A stretch of DNA of 6,967 nt, taken from contig NZ_QSCM01000030.1 of NCBI RefSeq assembly GCF_003463065.1, positions 1-6,967 of the forward strand, read 5' to 3'. Numbering within the stretch: position 1 is the first letter of the stretch; every line of letters starts with the position of its first letter. The notes beneath the pieces are model-generated. The model did not search any database and was not told the origin of the DNA. It saw only the letters and a list, made by a program, of their open reading frames with translations. Position numbers and translations under genes: made by a program. This document shows positions 1 to 6,290 of this stretch, in pieces. This stretch comes from Blautia sp. OF03-15BH (lineage in GTDB: Bacteria; Bacillota; Clostridia; Lachnospirales; Lachnospiraceae).

Positions 1-21
1 AACTCAACACCGGCTTATATA

Positions 22-51
22 ATTTTATAATTTATATTTAACTGTTAACAA
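22..51 (-). promoter_or_regulatory. Possible promoter reading out of the left edge
   Basis: On the minus strand a TTGTTA box (46-51) is followed after 18 bases by TAAAAT (22-27); TATAAA (24-29) at 16 bases is an alternative -10. It lies past the terminator at 93-136, in a very AT-rich stretch, so it could start the next transcript beyond the window. AT-rich sequence makes chance matches common. An AGGAGG-like sequence overlapping it (about 52-57) has no start codon at a suitable distance. Confidence 0.3.
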
Positions 52-92
52 CCTCCTAAAAACTTCCGTCATGACATTTCTTATCCAACACC

Positions 93-136
93 AAAAAAGC
101 GCTGCAGAACAGATCCGTTTTTCTGCTCTGCAACGC
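93..136 (-). terminator. Intrinsic terminator of the pyrE unit
   Basis: Read on the minus strand, a 15-bp stem (122-136 with 99-113, two G-U wobbles) with an 8-base loop is followed directly by six T (93-98). It lies 7 bases past the stop codon of the DUF6142-like gene, so it closes the pyrE to DUF6142 unit. This is a textbook Rho-independent terminator. Confidence 0.92.
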
Positions 137-142
137 CTTTCT

Positions 143-460
143 TTATGATACGCCTAAGAGGACCACAAAGATCCAGAGTACCAGCGCCACACTGCTTACG
201 ATGGAACCTGCTTTGGAAAAGGTATATAAAATATGCTTTTCACGAAAGCTGCTCAGACCACTCACCAGTCCGCAGATGGCAAATATGATCCCGGTGAATC
301 CGAGGGAACCCAGGATCGGTCCGCCTTCCCCGTAAGACCACCAGGCAATATAGGCCAGCACCACAAAGAGGATCAGAGAGATCCCCCCCAGGATCGTAGA
401 GGTAATTCCTTTTCTGGAATGGCGGTGCTCAGAAAATGTATACATCTTTTTCTTAGCCAT
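143..460 (-). CDS. DUF6142-like small membrane protein
   Basis: A 105-residue protein with a short basic, histidine-containing N-terminus (MAKKKMYTFSEHRHSRKG) and three hydrophobic segments at about 19-42, 48-70 and 81-104, so an integral membrane protein of three helices. The length and the EHRHSRKG-type start fit the uncharacterised DUF6142 family as I remember it; this is recognition by eye. No catalytic motif is visible. The start ATG has AAGGAG (469-474) eight bases upstream and lies inside the end of the vanZ-like gene, overlapping it by 8 bases, so the two are probably translationally coupled. It is the last gene of the pyrE unit, directly before the terminator. Its role is unknown and a link to pyrimidine metabolism is not shown. 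Confidence 0.8.
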   Translation of the reverse strand: MAKKKMYTFSEHRHSRKGITSTILGGISLILFVVLAYIAWWSYGEGGPILGSLGFTGIIFAICGLVSGLSSFREKHILYTFSKAGSIVSSVALVLWIFVVLLGVS

Positions 461-911
461 AAATATGTCTCCTTATCCGGTCGCAAAGGGTAAAAAACAG
501 ATAACCGATCACAGCCCCAAGCGTGTTCAGCATCAGATCATCTACGTCAAAGGTCCCCACCCGGGTCACCAGCTGGGTACACTCCACCAGAAGACTGAAG
601 AAAAAACCCAGGAGCATCACACGGAAAAAGCCCCGGAAGCGTCTGCTGATCACCGGAAGGATCGCCCCAAACGGTACGAATGCCAGAATATTTCCTGCCA
701 GATTGATAAAAACCGCCTTAACCCCCAGAATCTCCCTGTAGTTCCAAAAACGCCGGATCTCCAAAAACGGTGTCAGGTTATAGCTGAATTCCCGTTCTGC
801 CGTTCTGCCGTATTTCTCCGAAAAAAAGAGAAAATATGTCAGGACTACAAGATAAAGGAAAAACAGGACCACTCCGGCTATCCGGATTTTCTTTTTTGTT
901 GTTTTTTTCAT
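453..911 (-). CDS. VanZ-family membrane protein
   Basis: A 152-residue membrane protein with VanZ-family marks: NLTPF (45-49), the NLAGNILAFVPFG block (70-82), a glutamate in a helix (E110, in VECTQL), and the acidic FDVDDLMLNTLGAVIGY block (121-137). Hydrophobic segments lie at about 10-30, 66-86, 96-113 and 127-142, with a lysine-rich N-terminus. Many VanZ homologues are not resistance genes; the name comes from a teicoplanin-resistance gene, and no van cluster is present here, so a resistance role should not be assumed. The ATG start has no good Shine-Dalgarno sequence and an in-frame TAA lies two codons upstream. The preceding 50-residue ORF stops 11 bases before this ATG, which suggests translational coupling. 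The downstream gene overlaps by 8 bases. Confidence 0.9.
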   Translation of the reverse strand: MKKTTKKKIRIAGVVLFFLYLVVLTYFLFFSEKYGRTAEREFSYNLTPFLEIRRFWNYREILGVKAVFINLAGNILAFVPFGAILPVISRRFRGFFRVMLLGFFFSLLVECTQLVTRVGTFDVDDLMLNTLGAVIGYLFFTLCDRIRRHIYG

Positions 912-922
912 AGTTTAAAATC

Positions 923-1075
923 TCAGAGCAGAACTCCGTTTTTCTTTTTCAAAAGATTTGCTCCGGAAATGATCAGCAGGATTCCACTGGTGATTCCGGC
1001 CACCAGAGTCACAACTCCAAGTACGATATTCAGTGCTCCGGTATTTTTCATGGCTTTATAAATCTTTTCGCTCAT
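923..1075 (-). CDS. Small single-helix membrane protein (50 aa)
   Basis: A 50-residue ORF starting with ATG, MSEKIYKAMKNTGALNIVLG, followed by one long hydrophobic helix (about 15-40) and a lysine-rich end (LLKKKNGVLL). The perfect AAGGAGG (1083-1089) seven bases before the ATG is the main evidence that it is translated. It begins 23 bases after pyrE stops and ends 11 bases before the vanZ-like ATG, filling the gap in a tight operon. It has a polar N-terminus, one membrane segment and a basic C-terminus. I do not recognise a family and make no functional claim. It could be a small partner of the adjacent VanZ-like or DUF6142-like membrane proteins; that is inference from neighbourhood only. 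Confidence 0.82.
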   Translation of the reverse strand: MSEKIYKAMKNTGALNIVLGVVTLVAGITSGILLIISGANLLKKKNGVLL

Positions 1076-1082
1076 GGAAAGA

Positions 1083-1089
1083 CCTCCTT
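1083..1089 (-). promoter_or_regulatory. Ribosome binding site of the 50-aa ORF
   Basis: AAGGAGG on the minus strand, seven bases before the ATG at 1075. It is a full match to the anti-Shine-Dalgarno sequence and is what makes the short ORF credible. Confidence 0.85.
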
Positions 1090-1098
1090 CATATCTGC

Positions 1099-1773
1099 TT
1101 ATTTTGCTCCGTACTGCTCATAGTATGCATCGATGGCTGCTTTGATGCCATCATCGATGACAACTCTTCCGCCGCACTCTTTGTTGTAAAGATGCTCGGT
1201 CACTTCTGCCATGTTTACGATAGCATTTGCCGGGAAACCGTATTTCTCCTGAATTTCCTCCAGAGCGCTCTTCGTTCCCTGGCCTCTCTCCATACGGTTC
1301 AGGGATACGATGAGACCTTTGATCTCCACATTTCCCTGTGCACGGATGATTGGGAAAGTTTCCTCGATGGATTTTCCGGAAGTGGTCACGTCCTCAATGA
1401 TCACAACGCGGTCGCCGTCTTTGATCGGACTTCCGAGCAGGATTCCTGTATCTCCGTGGTCTTTGATCTCCTTACGGTTGGAACAGTAGCGGACATCTTT
1501 TCCGTAAAGCTCGCTGATCGCCATAGCGGTGGCAACGCTTAAGGGGATTCCCTTGTATGCCGGCCCGAAAAGGATATCAAAATCCAGTCCGTAATGATCG
1601 TGAATCGCCTTTGCATAATATTCACCCAGTTTACGAAGCTGTGTTCCTGTCGTATAAGCACCCGCATTCATGAAAAAAGGTGATTTTCTTCCGCTTTTCA
1701 GCGTAAAATCACCGAATTTCAATACATCGCTGGCAACCATAAATTCGATAAATTCCTGCTTGTAGCTTTCCAT
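1099..1773 (-). CDS. pyrE: Orotate phosphoribosyltransferase
   Basis: A 224-residue cytosolic enzyme that joins orotate and PRPP to give orotidine 5'-monophosphate (OMP) and pyrophosphate, step five of UMP synthesis. Visible motifs are SGRKSPFF (27-34), GPAYKGI (70-76), the catalytic-loop sequence RKEIKDHGD (100-108) and the PRPP-binding signature VVIIEDVTTSGKS (123-135) with its acidic pair E127-D128. The length is normal for the family. The ATG has AGGAGG about 12 bases upstream, a slightly long spacing. Unlike pyrC, F, K and D it is cut off by a terminator at 1878-1908 and has its own promoter at 1837-1865, so its expression may be set separately. The 50-aa membrane protein gene follows after 23 bases. 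I am very sure of the identity. Confidence 0.98.
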   Translation of the reverse strand: MESYKQEFIEFMVASDVLKFGDFTLKSGRKSPFFMNAGAYTTGTQLRKLGEYYAKAIHDHYGLDFDILFGPAYKGIPLSVATAMAISELYGKDVRYCSNRKEIKDHGDTGILLGSPIKDGDRVVIIEDVTTSGKSIEETFPIIRAQGNVEIKGLIVSLNRMERGQGTKSALEEIQEKYGFPANAIVNMAEVTEHLYNKECGGRVVIDDGIKAAIDAYYEQYGAK

Positions 1774-1836
1774 TTTATTTTAAACCTCCTGCTTTTACCA
1801 AGGCTTCACGCCTGTATCTTTCCAATTTTCTTTCCT

Positions 1837-1865
1837 ATTTTAACATACCATACCGGAAATAACAA
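1837..1865 (-). promoter_or_regulatory. pyrE promoter (extended -10)
   Basis: On the minus strand TTGTTA (1860-1865) is followed after 17 bases by TAAAAT (1837-1842), with TG one base before the -10 (extended -10). It lies just past the terminator of the upstream unit, and transcription would start near 1830, giving a leader of about 57 bases before pyrE. The leader has only a weak small hairpin (AGGC/GCCT around 1801-1813) and no long attenuator or riboswitch-like fold that I can see. Confidence 0.75.
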
Positions 1866-1875
1866 TCCTTTCATG

Positions 1876-1908
1876 AAAAACCCGCATGTCACTTTGACAC
1901 ACGGGTTT
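1876..1908 (-). terminator. Intrinsic terminator after the 76-aa gene
   Basis: On the minus strand a 14-bp stem (1895-1908 with 1878-1891, two G-U wobbles) closes on a three-base loop and runs into a T tract (1876-1880 counting the stem's last T residues). It starts 6 bases after the stop codon of the 76-aa gene and ends the pyrC-F-K-D unit. The A-rich side is less perfect as a T tract for the plus strand, where no gene needs it. Confidence 0.85.
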
Positions 1909-1914
1909 CTTTCT

Positions 1915-2145
1915 TCAGCAAAAGGGACAGCTGCCTGTTTCCGGTCCTTCTTCACCGGAAATATAACGGGCATGAAACTCCATATTGATCTCCCGGAGTT
2001 CTTTTTCTCCGTCTATGTAAGCCTGGTACATTTCCACAAGGCCACTGCCGCATCCGTCACAGGTTGCTTCTATATTTTCAAGAGAATCTGCGACGATCTG
2101 CTCCCGCTCTTCTCTGGTGGTATCTTTGATGAGATAGCCTGGCAT
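1915..2145 (-). CDS. Small protein with paired CxxC motifs (76 aa)
   Basis: A 76-residue, acidic, probably cytosolic protein. It starts MPGYLIKDTTREEREQIVAD and carries CDGC at 29-32 and CPFC at 73-76, the last cysteine being the final residue. Two CxxC pairs suggest a bound metal (zinc) or a thiol role, but the 40-residue spacing is not a zinc-ribbon I can name. The middle, 34-62, looks helical (GLVEMYQAYIDGEKELREIN). No membrane segment or signal peptide. A modest Shine-Dalgarno sequence (AGAGGAA) precedes the ATG. It starts 56 bases after pyrD with no terminator between, and the operon terminator follows its stop, so it is very probably co-transcribed with pyrC-F-K-D. I do not know its function. 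Confidence 0.85.
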   Translation of the reverse strand: MPGYLIKDTTREEREQIVADSLENIEATCDGCGSGLVEMYQAYIDGEKELREINMEFHARYISGEEGPETGSCPFC

Positions 2146-2201
2146 TTTTTATTCCTCTTTTCGTGACTGTTTCGTATCTTCTGGTATCGGAGTCTTTCTG
2201 T

Positions 2202-3110
2202 TTATTTTACCGCTCCGATGAGTTCATGGATATCCTTCACACCATATTTCTCCATATACGCCTGGATACCGTCGATGACATCAAGGGTAGCGGTGGGATT
2301 GACAAAGTTGGCTGTTCCCACAGCGACACCGGTAGCTCCTGCAAGAATGAACTCCAGAGCATCTTCTGCGGTGGCAACGCCGCCCATGCCGATGACCGGG
2401 ATCTTTACGGCATTGGCAACCTGGTAGACCATACGCACAGCGACAGGATGCACAGCAGGCCCGGAGACACCGCCTGTTTTATTGGCCAGTGCAAAGGTAC
2501 GGCGGTTTACGTCGATCTTCATACCGGTCAGCGTATTGATCAGAGACACCGCATCGGCTCCGCCTGCCTCTGCTGCACGGGCGATCTCAGCGATATCCGT
2601 TACGTTCGGCGTCAGCTTCATGATCACCGGCTGTTTTGCGATCTTTTTGATCTCAGCGGTAAGCTCTTCCACATGCTTTGGATCCTGACCAAAAGCAAGG
2701 AAACCGGCATTGACGTTCGGACAGGAAATGTTGATCTCCATCATGTCGATCTTTTCCTCTGCCAGCCGTTCTACCACAGCCAGGTATTCTTCCGGTGCAT
2801 GACCGCAGACATTGACGATGATCTTCGTATCATATTTCTGAAGGAAGGGAATATCTCTTTTACAGAATACATCGATACCGGGATTCTGAAGCCCTATGGC
2901 ATTCATCATACCACCATAAGTCTCTGCCACTCTGGGAGTTGCATTTCCCGGCCAGGGAACATTTGCCACACCTTTGGTCACAACGGCGCCCAGACGGTTG
3001 AGATCCACAAATTCACTGTATTCCTCACCGGAGCCAAAGGTTCCGGAGGCTGTCATCACCGGATTCTTCAGTTCCACACCGGCGATCTTCACACGCATAT
3101 CTGTCATCAT
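2202..3110 (-). CDS. pyrD: Dihydroorotate dehydrogenase, class 1B catalytic subunit
   Basis: A 302-residue FMN-dependent TIM-barrel enzyme that oxidises dihydroorotate to orotate. It is the PyrDB type, which works with PyrK as a heterotetramer using NAD+. Features seen: ASGTFGSG (21-28), TKG with K46, NAIGLQNPG (70-78), the substrate loop NISCPNV (127-133) with C130 as catalytic base (class 1 enzymes use Cys, class 2 Ser), MKLTPN with K165, INTL (191-194), GMGGV (241-245) and GTANF (265-269). The length fits the family (about 300-312). Its ATG overlaps the pyrK stop by four bases (ATGA), which favours equal synthesis of the two subunits. Met2 and Met5 are alternative starts. The class 1B call is supported by the adjacent pyrK. 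Confidence 0.98.
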   Translation of the reverse strand: MMTDMRVKIAGVELKNPVMTASGTFGSGEEYSEFVDLNRLGAVVTKGVANVPWPGNATPRVAETYGGMMNAIGLQNPGIDVFCKRDIPFLQKYDTKIIVNVCGHAPEEYLAVVERLAEEKIDMMEINISCPNVNAGFLAFGQDPKHVEELTAEIKKIAKQPVIMKLTPNVTDIAEIARAAEAGGADAVSLINTLTGMKIDVNRRTFALANKTGGVSGPAVHPVAVRMVYQVANAVKIPVIGMGGVATAEDALEFILAGATGVAVGTANFVNPTATLDVIDGIQAYMEKYGVKDIHELIGAVK

Positions 3111-3883
3111 AACTCCACCTCCGTAGAAAGAAATACCGGTCCGTCTTTACATACCCGTTTATTGTGGACATGAGAATGGCTGTCCACTTCTTTGGATTTG
3201 CAGACACAGCCAAGACAGGCTCCTACGCCGCAGGCCATCCGTTCTTCAAGAGAAAGCCAGCACTCGATGCCGTTTTCCTCTGCATAGGCTTTCAGGGCAC
3301 GAAGCATGGGAGTCGGTCCGCAAGCATAGATCACATCTGCCGTCAGTCCTTCTGCGCGGATGGCATCCAGCACGTTTCCTTTTGTTCCGGCGCTGCCATC
3401 CTCTGTTGCCAGATAAACCGTTCCGTTCTCTGCCAGCTCTTCATTGAGGAACAGCTCGTCCCGGTAGCCCAGGATGATCTGTTTCTCTCCCTTTAACTCT
3501 CTGGATAACTCCAGCATGGGCGGGATTCCGATACCGCCGCCGATAAGAAAGGCTTTCTTTCCTTCTTCCATCCGATCCAGAGGGAAACCATTTCCCAGAG
3601 GTCCGAGGATCTCCACCTGCTCCCCTTCGGAATAAGCAGAAAATTCAGAGGTTCCTTTTCCGGCAACCCGATAAACGATCCGGAGCTGTTTTGCTTCCTT
3701 ATTTACCTCACAGATACTGATCGGTCTCGGAAGCAGACGGCTGCCATCCTGACAGTAAAGGTTGATAAACTGTCCCGGTTTCGCTTCTCCTGCCACCTGT
3801 TCTGTCTGGAGCCACATACTGAAGATCCCTGTTCCGATCTTCTCCTGGCTTACTACTTTTGCACATTCTTTAAACTTTGCCAC
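3107..3883 (-). CDS. pyrK: Dihydroorotate dehydrogenase electron-transfer subunit
   Basis: The 258-residue FAD and [2Fe-2S] subunit that passes electrons from PyrD's FMN to NAD+. Domains in order: FAD-binding barrel with RPIS (53-56), NAD-binding domain with GGGIGIPP (115-122) and YACGPTPML (186-194), and the iron-sulfur segment MACGVGACLGC with ligand cysteines C218, C223, C226 and the later C245 (VCKDGPVF). A small histidine cluster (SHSHVH, 235-240) lies between the cysteines. I chose the GTG start at 3883 because GGAGAG (3890-3895) is six bases upstream. An in-frame TTG at 3907 would add eight residues but has no ribosome site and lies in the arm of a hairpin. The stop overlaps pyrD by four bases. 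The gap to pyrF is 77 bases. Confidence 0.95.
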   Translation of the reverse strand: MAKFKECAKVVSQEKIGTGIFSMWLQTEQVAGEAKPGQFINLYCQDGSRLLPRPISICEVNKEAKQLRIVYRVAGKGTSEFSAYSEGEQVEILGPLGNGFPLDRMEEGKKAFLIGGGIGIPPMLELSRELKGEKQIILGYRDELFLNEELAENGTVYLATEDGSAGTKGNVLDAIRAEGLTADVIYACGPTPMLRALKAYAEENGIECWLSLEERMACGVGACLGCVCKSKEVDSHSHVHNKRVCKDGPVFLSTEVEL

Positions 3884-3889
3884 TTTTTT

Positions 3890-3895
3890 CTCTCC
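3890..3895 (-). promoter_or_regulatory. Ribosome binding site deciding the pyrK start
   Basis: GGAGAG on the minus strand, six A residues before the GTG at 3883. No comparable site precedes the in-frame TTG at 3907, so this site favours the shorter PyrK. Confidence 0.7.
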
Positions 3896-3906
3896 ATACT
3901 CTGACA

Positions 3907-3940
3907 ACTGCCAGACACATTTTTCAACGCACCTGGCAGT
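3907..3940 (-). repeat. Inverted repeat in the pyrF-pyrK gap
   Basis: A perfect 8-bp inverted repeat (3907-3914 ACTGCCAG with 3933-3940 CTGGCAGT) closes an 18-base loop. No T tract follows, so it is not a terminator, and transcription must pass it to reach pyrK. It could stabilise the RNA, act as a processing site or tune pyrK translation; the sequence does not say which. Confidence 0.6.
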
Positions 3941-3960
3941 CTCTGTTTTCTGTTTTTTAT

Positions 3961-4887
3961 TTATCTGTTTTTCAGTGCGCCGTCGATATCTGCGATCATA
4001 TCTTCTACAGCAGCTCTGGATGCCTCTGCAAAAGCAGCTTCACCGTACTTCGCATATTTTTCCTGTTTCCATGCAGCAATGATTCCACGGGAAGAATTAA
4101 CGATAGCTCCCAGTCCGTCCTCATTGAAGAAGTGAACCAGATCCTTGCCTTTTCCGCCCTGTGCACCGTAGCCCGGTACGAGGATAAAGGCTTTCGGCAT
4201 GATCTTTCTTAAAATCTTACCCTGCTCCGGATAGGTTGCTCCGACAACAGCTCCAACATAGCTGTATTTGTCGCCCATGCACTCCTCTCCCCAGGCAGCT
4301 ACATGCTCACCTACGATCTCATAAAGGGGACGACCATCGATCAGACGGTCCTGGAACTCTCCGCTGGAGGGATTGGAGGTCTTCACCAGTACAAATATTC
4401 CTTTTTTCTCTTCCTTGCAGACATCGATGAAAGGTTTGATGCCGTCTGTTCCAAGGTAGGGATTTACGGTCGCAAAATCCTCATCAAAGCCGGCATATTT
4501 CTGGCTTCCTACCTGAACCTGTCCCAGATGACCTACTGCATAGGCTGCTGAAGTAGAACCGATATCGCCTCTCTTGACATCTCCGATCACTACCAGATCT
4601 TTTTCCTTACAGTAGTCTACCGTCTTTTTGAAGGCGATAAGACCTTCGATGCCGAACTGCTCATACATCGCGATCTGGGGTTTTACTGCCGGGATCAGAT
4701 CATACACATGATCGATGATCTCTTTGTTATACTGCCAGATGGCTTCGCCGGCTCCCTTTAAGGTCTCGCCGTACTCTTTGAACGCTTTTTCCTGAATCTG
4801 TTTCGGGATATAGTTCAGCATGGGATCCAGTCCCACTACGATAGGTGCATGTGTTTTCTCAATTTTACTGATGAGTTTCTGAATCAT
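3961..4887 (-). CDS. pyrF: Orotidine 5'-phosphate decarboxylase (type 2)
   Basis: A 308-residue cytosolic TIM-barrel enzyme that removes CO2 from OMP to give UMP, the last step of the pathway. The catalytic array is GDVKRGDIG (102-110) with D103, K105 and D108. Also visible are VGLDP (18-22), K69 in AVKPQIA, NPYLG (142-146), PGYGAQGG (238-245) and NSSRGI (264-269), which fit phosphate and barrel loops. The length of about 300 is that of the type 2 (PyrF2) subfamily, longer than the roughly 230-residue type 1 enzymes. The ATG has AAGGAG (4896-4901) eight bases upstream and follows the pyrC stop by 21 bases, so both are clearly one operon. A hairpin-containing gap separates it from pyrK. Confidence 0.97.
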   Translation of the reverse strand: MIQKLISKIEKTHAPIVVGLDPMLNYIPKQIQEKAFKEYGETLKGAGEAIWQYNKEIIDHVYDLIPAVKPQIAMYEQFGIEGLIAFKKTVDYCKEKDLVVIGDVKRGDIGSTSAAYAVGHLGQVQVGSQKYAGFDEDFATVNPYLGTDGIKPFIDVCKEEKKGIFVLVKTSNPSSGEFQDRLIDGRPLYEIVGEHVAAWGEECMGDKYSYVGAVVGATYPEQGKILRKIMPKAFILVPGYGAQGGKGKDLVHFFNEDGLGAIVNSSRGIIAAWKQEKYAKYGEAAFAEASRAAVEDMIADIDGALKNR

Positions 4888-4908
4888 TCTTTTTTCTCCT
4901 TGTTTTGT

Positions 4909-6222
4909 TTACTGTTTCATACGGTCAGCGGCGTAAACGATCTCTCCGCCGCAGATGGTCATTTCCACCTCACCGAATACTTTTCTTCCGTGGAAGGGGG
5001 TATTTTTTCCCTGGGAACGGAATTTGTTCTTATCAATGGTATATTCCACCTCGGGATCGATGATGGTCACATCTGCGATCTTGCCCTCAGCCAGGTTTCC
5101 CTTGTCAATGCCTAAGACTTTTGCCGGATTTGCACTCATCTTGGCTGCCATCTGCAGCGGAGTGAGCACACCGGGGCGTACCAGCTCACTGATGGTCAGC
5201 GGAACGGCTGTCTCCAGACCCACGATACCGAAAGGTGCACTCTGCATGGTGCGAAGCTTCTCTTCCTCGCTGTGCGGAGCATGGTCTGTCGCGATGACAT
5301 CCATGATATCATCATGCAGTCCCTGTTTCAATGCTTCCACATCCTCTTTTGTACGAAGCGGCGGGTTCATCTTATAATTGGCATCATTTCCCGGAATGTC
5401 TGCGGAAGTCAGGGTGAAGTGATGCGGGCAGACCTCAGCGGAAACATCCACACAGTCCGCTTTGGCAGCTTTTACCATACGGACGCTGTCTTTGGTGGAG
5501 CAATGGCAGAGATGCAGTCTGGCTCCTGTCTCCTTTGCCAGCAGGATGTCTCTTGCCACGATCACATCCTCAACCGCATTGCTGATGCCCTTCCAGCCTT
5601 TGGCTTTCATATCCTTATCTGCATTCACGACACCGCCCTCTACCAGATTGATGTCCTCACAATGAGCCAGAACCGGGATATTATGAGATTTTGCGATTTT
5701 CATGGCCTTCCGGTAAAGCCCGGAATCCATAACAGACTTTCCATCCTCACTGATGGCAGGAGAACCGGCTTTTACCATGCTCTCAATATCTGAAAGCTCT
5801 TCGCCTCTCATGCCTTTGGTCACAGCTCCTGCCTGAAGCACGTTGATAAGACCCAGCATTTTCGCTTTATTGTGTACATAGGAAACCCGGTGTCCTTCGT
5901 CCATGACCGGTTTCGTGTTAGGCATGGCCACGATAGTAGTGTATCCGCCGTGTGCTGCCGCCTCTGCTCCCGAGTCTACCGTCTCCTTATAAGTAAAGCC
6001 GGGGTCGCGAAGATGTACATGCAGATCGATCAGTCCCGGCATTACATAACAGCCGGAGGCATCCACGACTCTGCAGTCTTCTGCTGACGTATCCGGCTCT
6101 TCCTTTTCTGTACTCGGTTCCATCACTTTCAAAATTTTGCCGTCACGGATCCAGATGTCAAAAAGACCATCACGATCATTCGCCGGATCCAGAAGGCGGC
6201 CGCCTTTGATCAAAATATCCAT
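4909..6222 (-). CDS. pyrC: Dihydroorotase (type I)
   Basis: A 437-residue zinc amidohydrolase that interconverts N-carbamoyl-L-aspartate and dihydroorotate, step three of UMP synthesis. Motifs counted from the ATG start: DLHVHLRDPG (66-75) with metal ligands H68 and H70, AISEDGKSVMD (156-166) with D160, LAHCED (185-190) with H187, HCSTKD (240-245) with H240, and ATDHAPHS (311-318) with catalytic D313. The NPPLRT motif (286-291) and C-terminal GKIADVTIID also fit. The single aspartate at 160 rather than a lysine to be carbamylated, and the length of about 430, mark type I. Start: GAGAGGA (6232-6238) is nine bases before this ATG but only three before the in-frame GTG at 6228, so I prefer the ATG. 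It is the first pyr gene of the operon. Confidence 0.96.
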   Translation of the reverse strand: MDILIKGGRLLDPANDRDGLFDIWIRDGKILKVMEPSTEKEEPDTSAEDCRVVDASGCYVMPGLIDLHVHLRDPGFTYKETVDSGAEAAAHGGYTTIVAMPNTKPVMDEGHRVSYVHNKAKMLGLINVLQAGAVTKGMRGEELSDIESMVKAGSPAISEDGKSVMDSGLYRKAMKIAKSHNIPVLAHCEDINLVEGGVVNADKDMKAKGWKGISNAVEDVIVARDILLAKETGARLHLCHCSTKDSVRMVKAAKADCVDVSAEVCPHHFTLTSADIPGNDANYKMNPPLRTKEDVEALKQGLHDDIMDVIATDHAPHSEEEKLRTMQSAPFGIVGLETAVPLTISELVRPGVLTPLQMAAKMSANPAKVLGIDKGNLAEGKIADVTIIDPEVEYTIDKNKFRSQGKNTPFHGRKVFGEVEMTICGGEIVYAADRMKQ

Positions 6223-6231
6223 ACGCACTCA

Positions 6232-6238
6232 TCCTCTC
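6232..6238 (-). promoter_or_regulatory. Ribosome binding site deciding the pyrC start
   Basis: GAGAGGA on the minus strand. Nine bases separate it from the ATG at 6222 and three from the in-frame GTG at 6228; the first spacing is the usual one. Confidence 0.65.
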
Positions 6239-6261
6239 AAAGATTTTTTTGCTCTGGATTT

Positions 6262-6290
6262 ATTCTATCATAGGATACCGATGGGGGCAA
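6262..6290 (-). promoter_or_regulatory. Possible internal promoter of pyrC
   Basis: On the minus strand TTGCCC (6285-6290) is followed after 17 bases by TAGAAT (6262-6267), with TG one base before it. It overlaps the last codons of the 83-aa gene and would start RNA near 6255, about 33 bases before the pyrC ATG. The -35 is only a partial match, so this is a suggestion. Confidence 0.4.

Noticed and set aside
453..911. Glycopeptide resistance gene
   Set aside because: The VanZ-family match alone does not imply resistance, and no vanH, vanA, vanX or sensor-regulator genes are nearby.
465..1061. Plus-strand open frame of 198 codons opposite the vanZ-like gene
   Set aside because: It is the complement of the VanZ-family and 50-aa genes, has no ribosome site or sensible protein composition, and opposes the operon direction.
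1774..1836. Riboswitch or attenuator in the pyrE leader
   Set aside because: The leader is about 57 bases, with only a 4-bp hairpin and no terminator-like stem ahead of pyrE.
2163..3173. Long plus-strand open frame of 336 codons
   Set aside because: It lies antisense to pyrD, whose protein shows every family motif. The plus-strand translation is rich in Cys, His and Ser with no recognisable domain, as expected of a shadow frame.
3907..3940. Terminator between pyrF and pyrK
   Set aside because: The stem is not followed by a T run on the minus strand, and pyrK has no clear promoter of its own.
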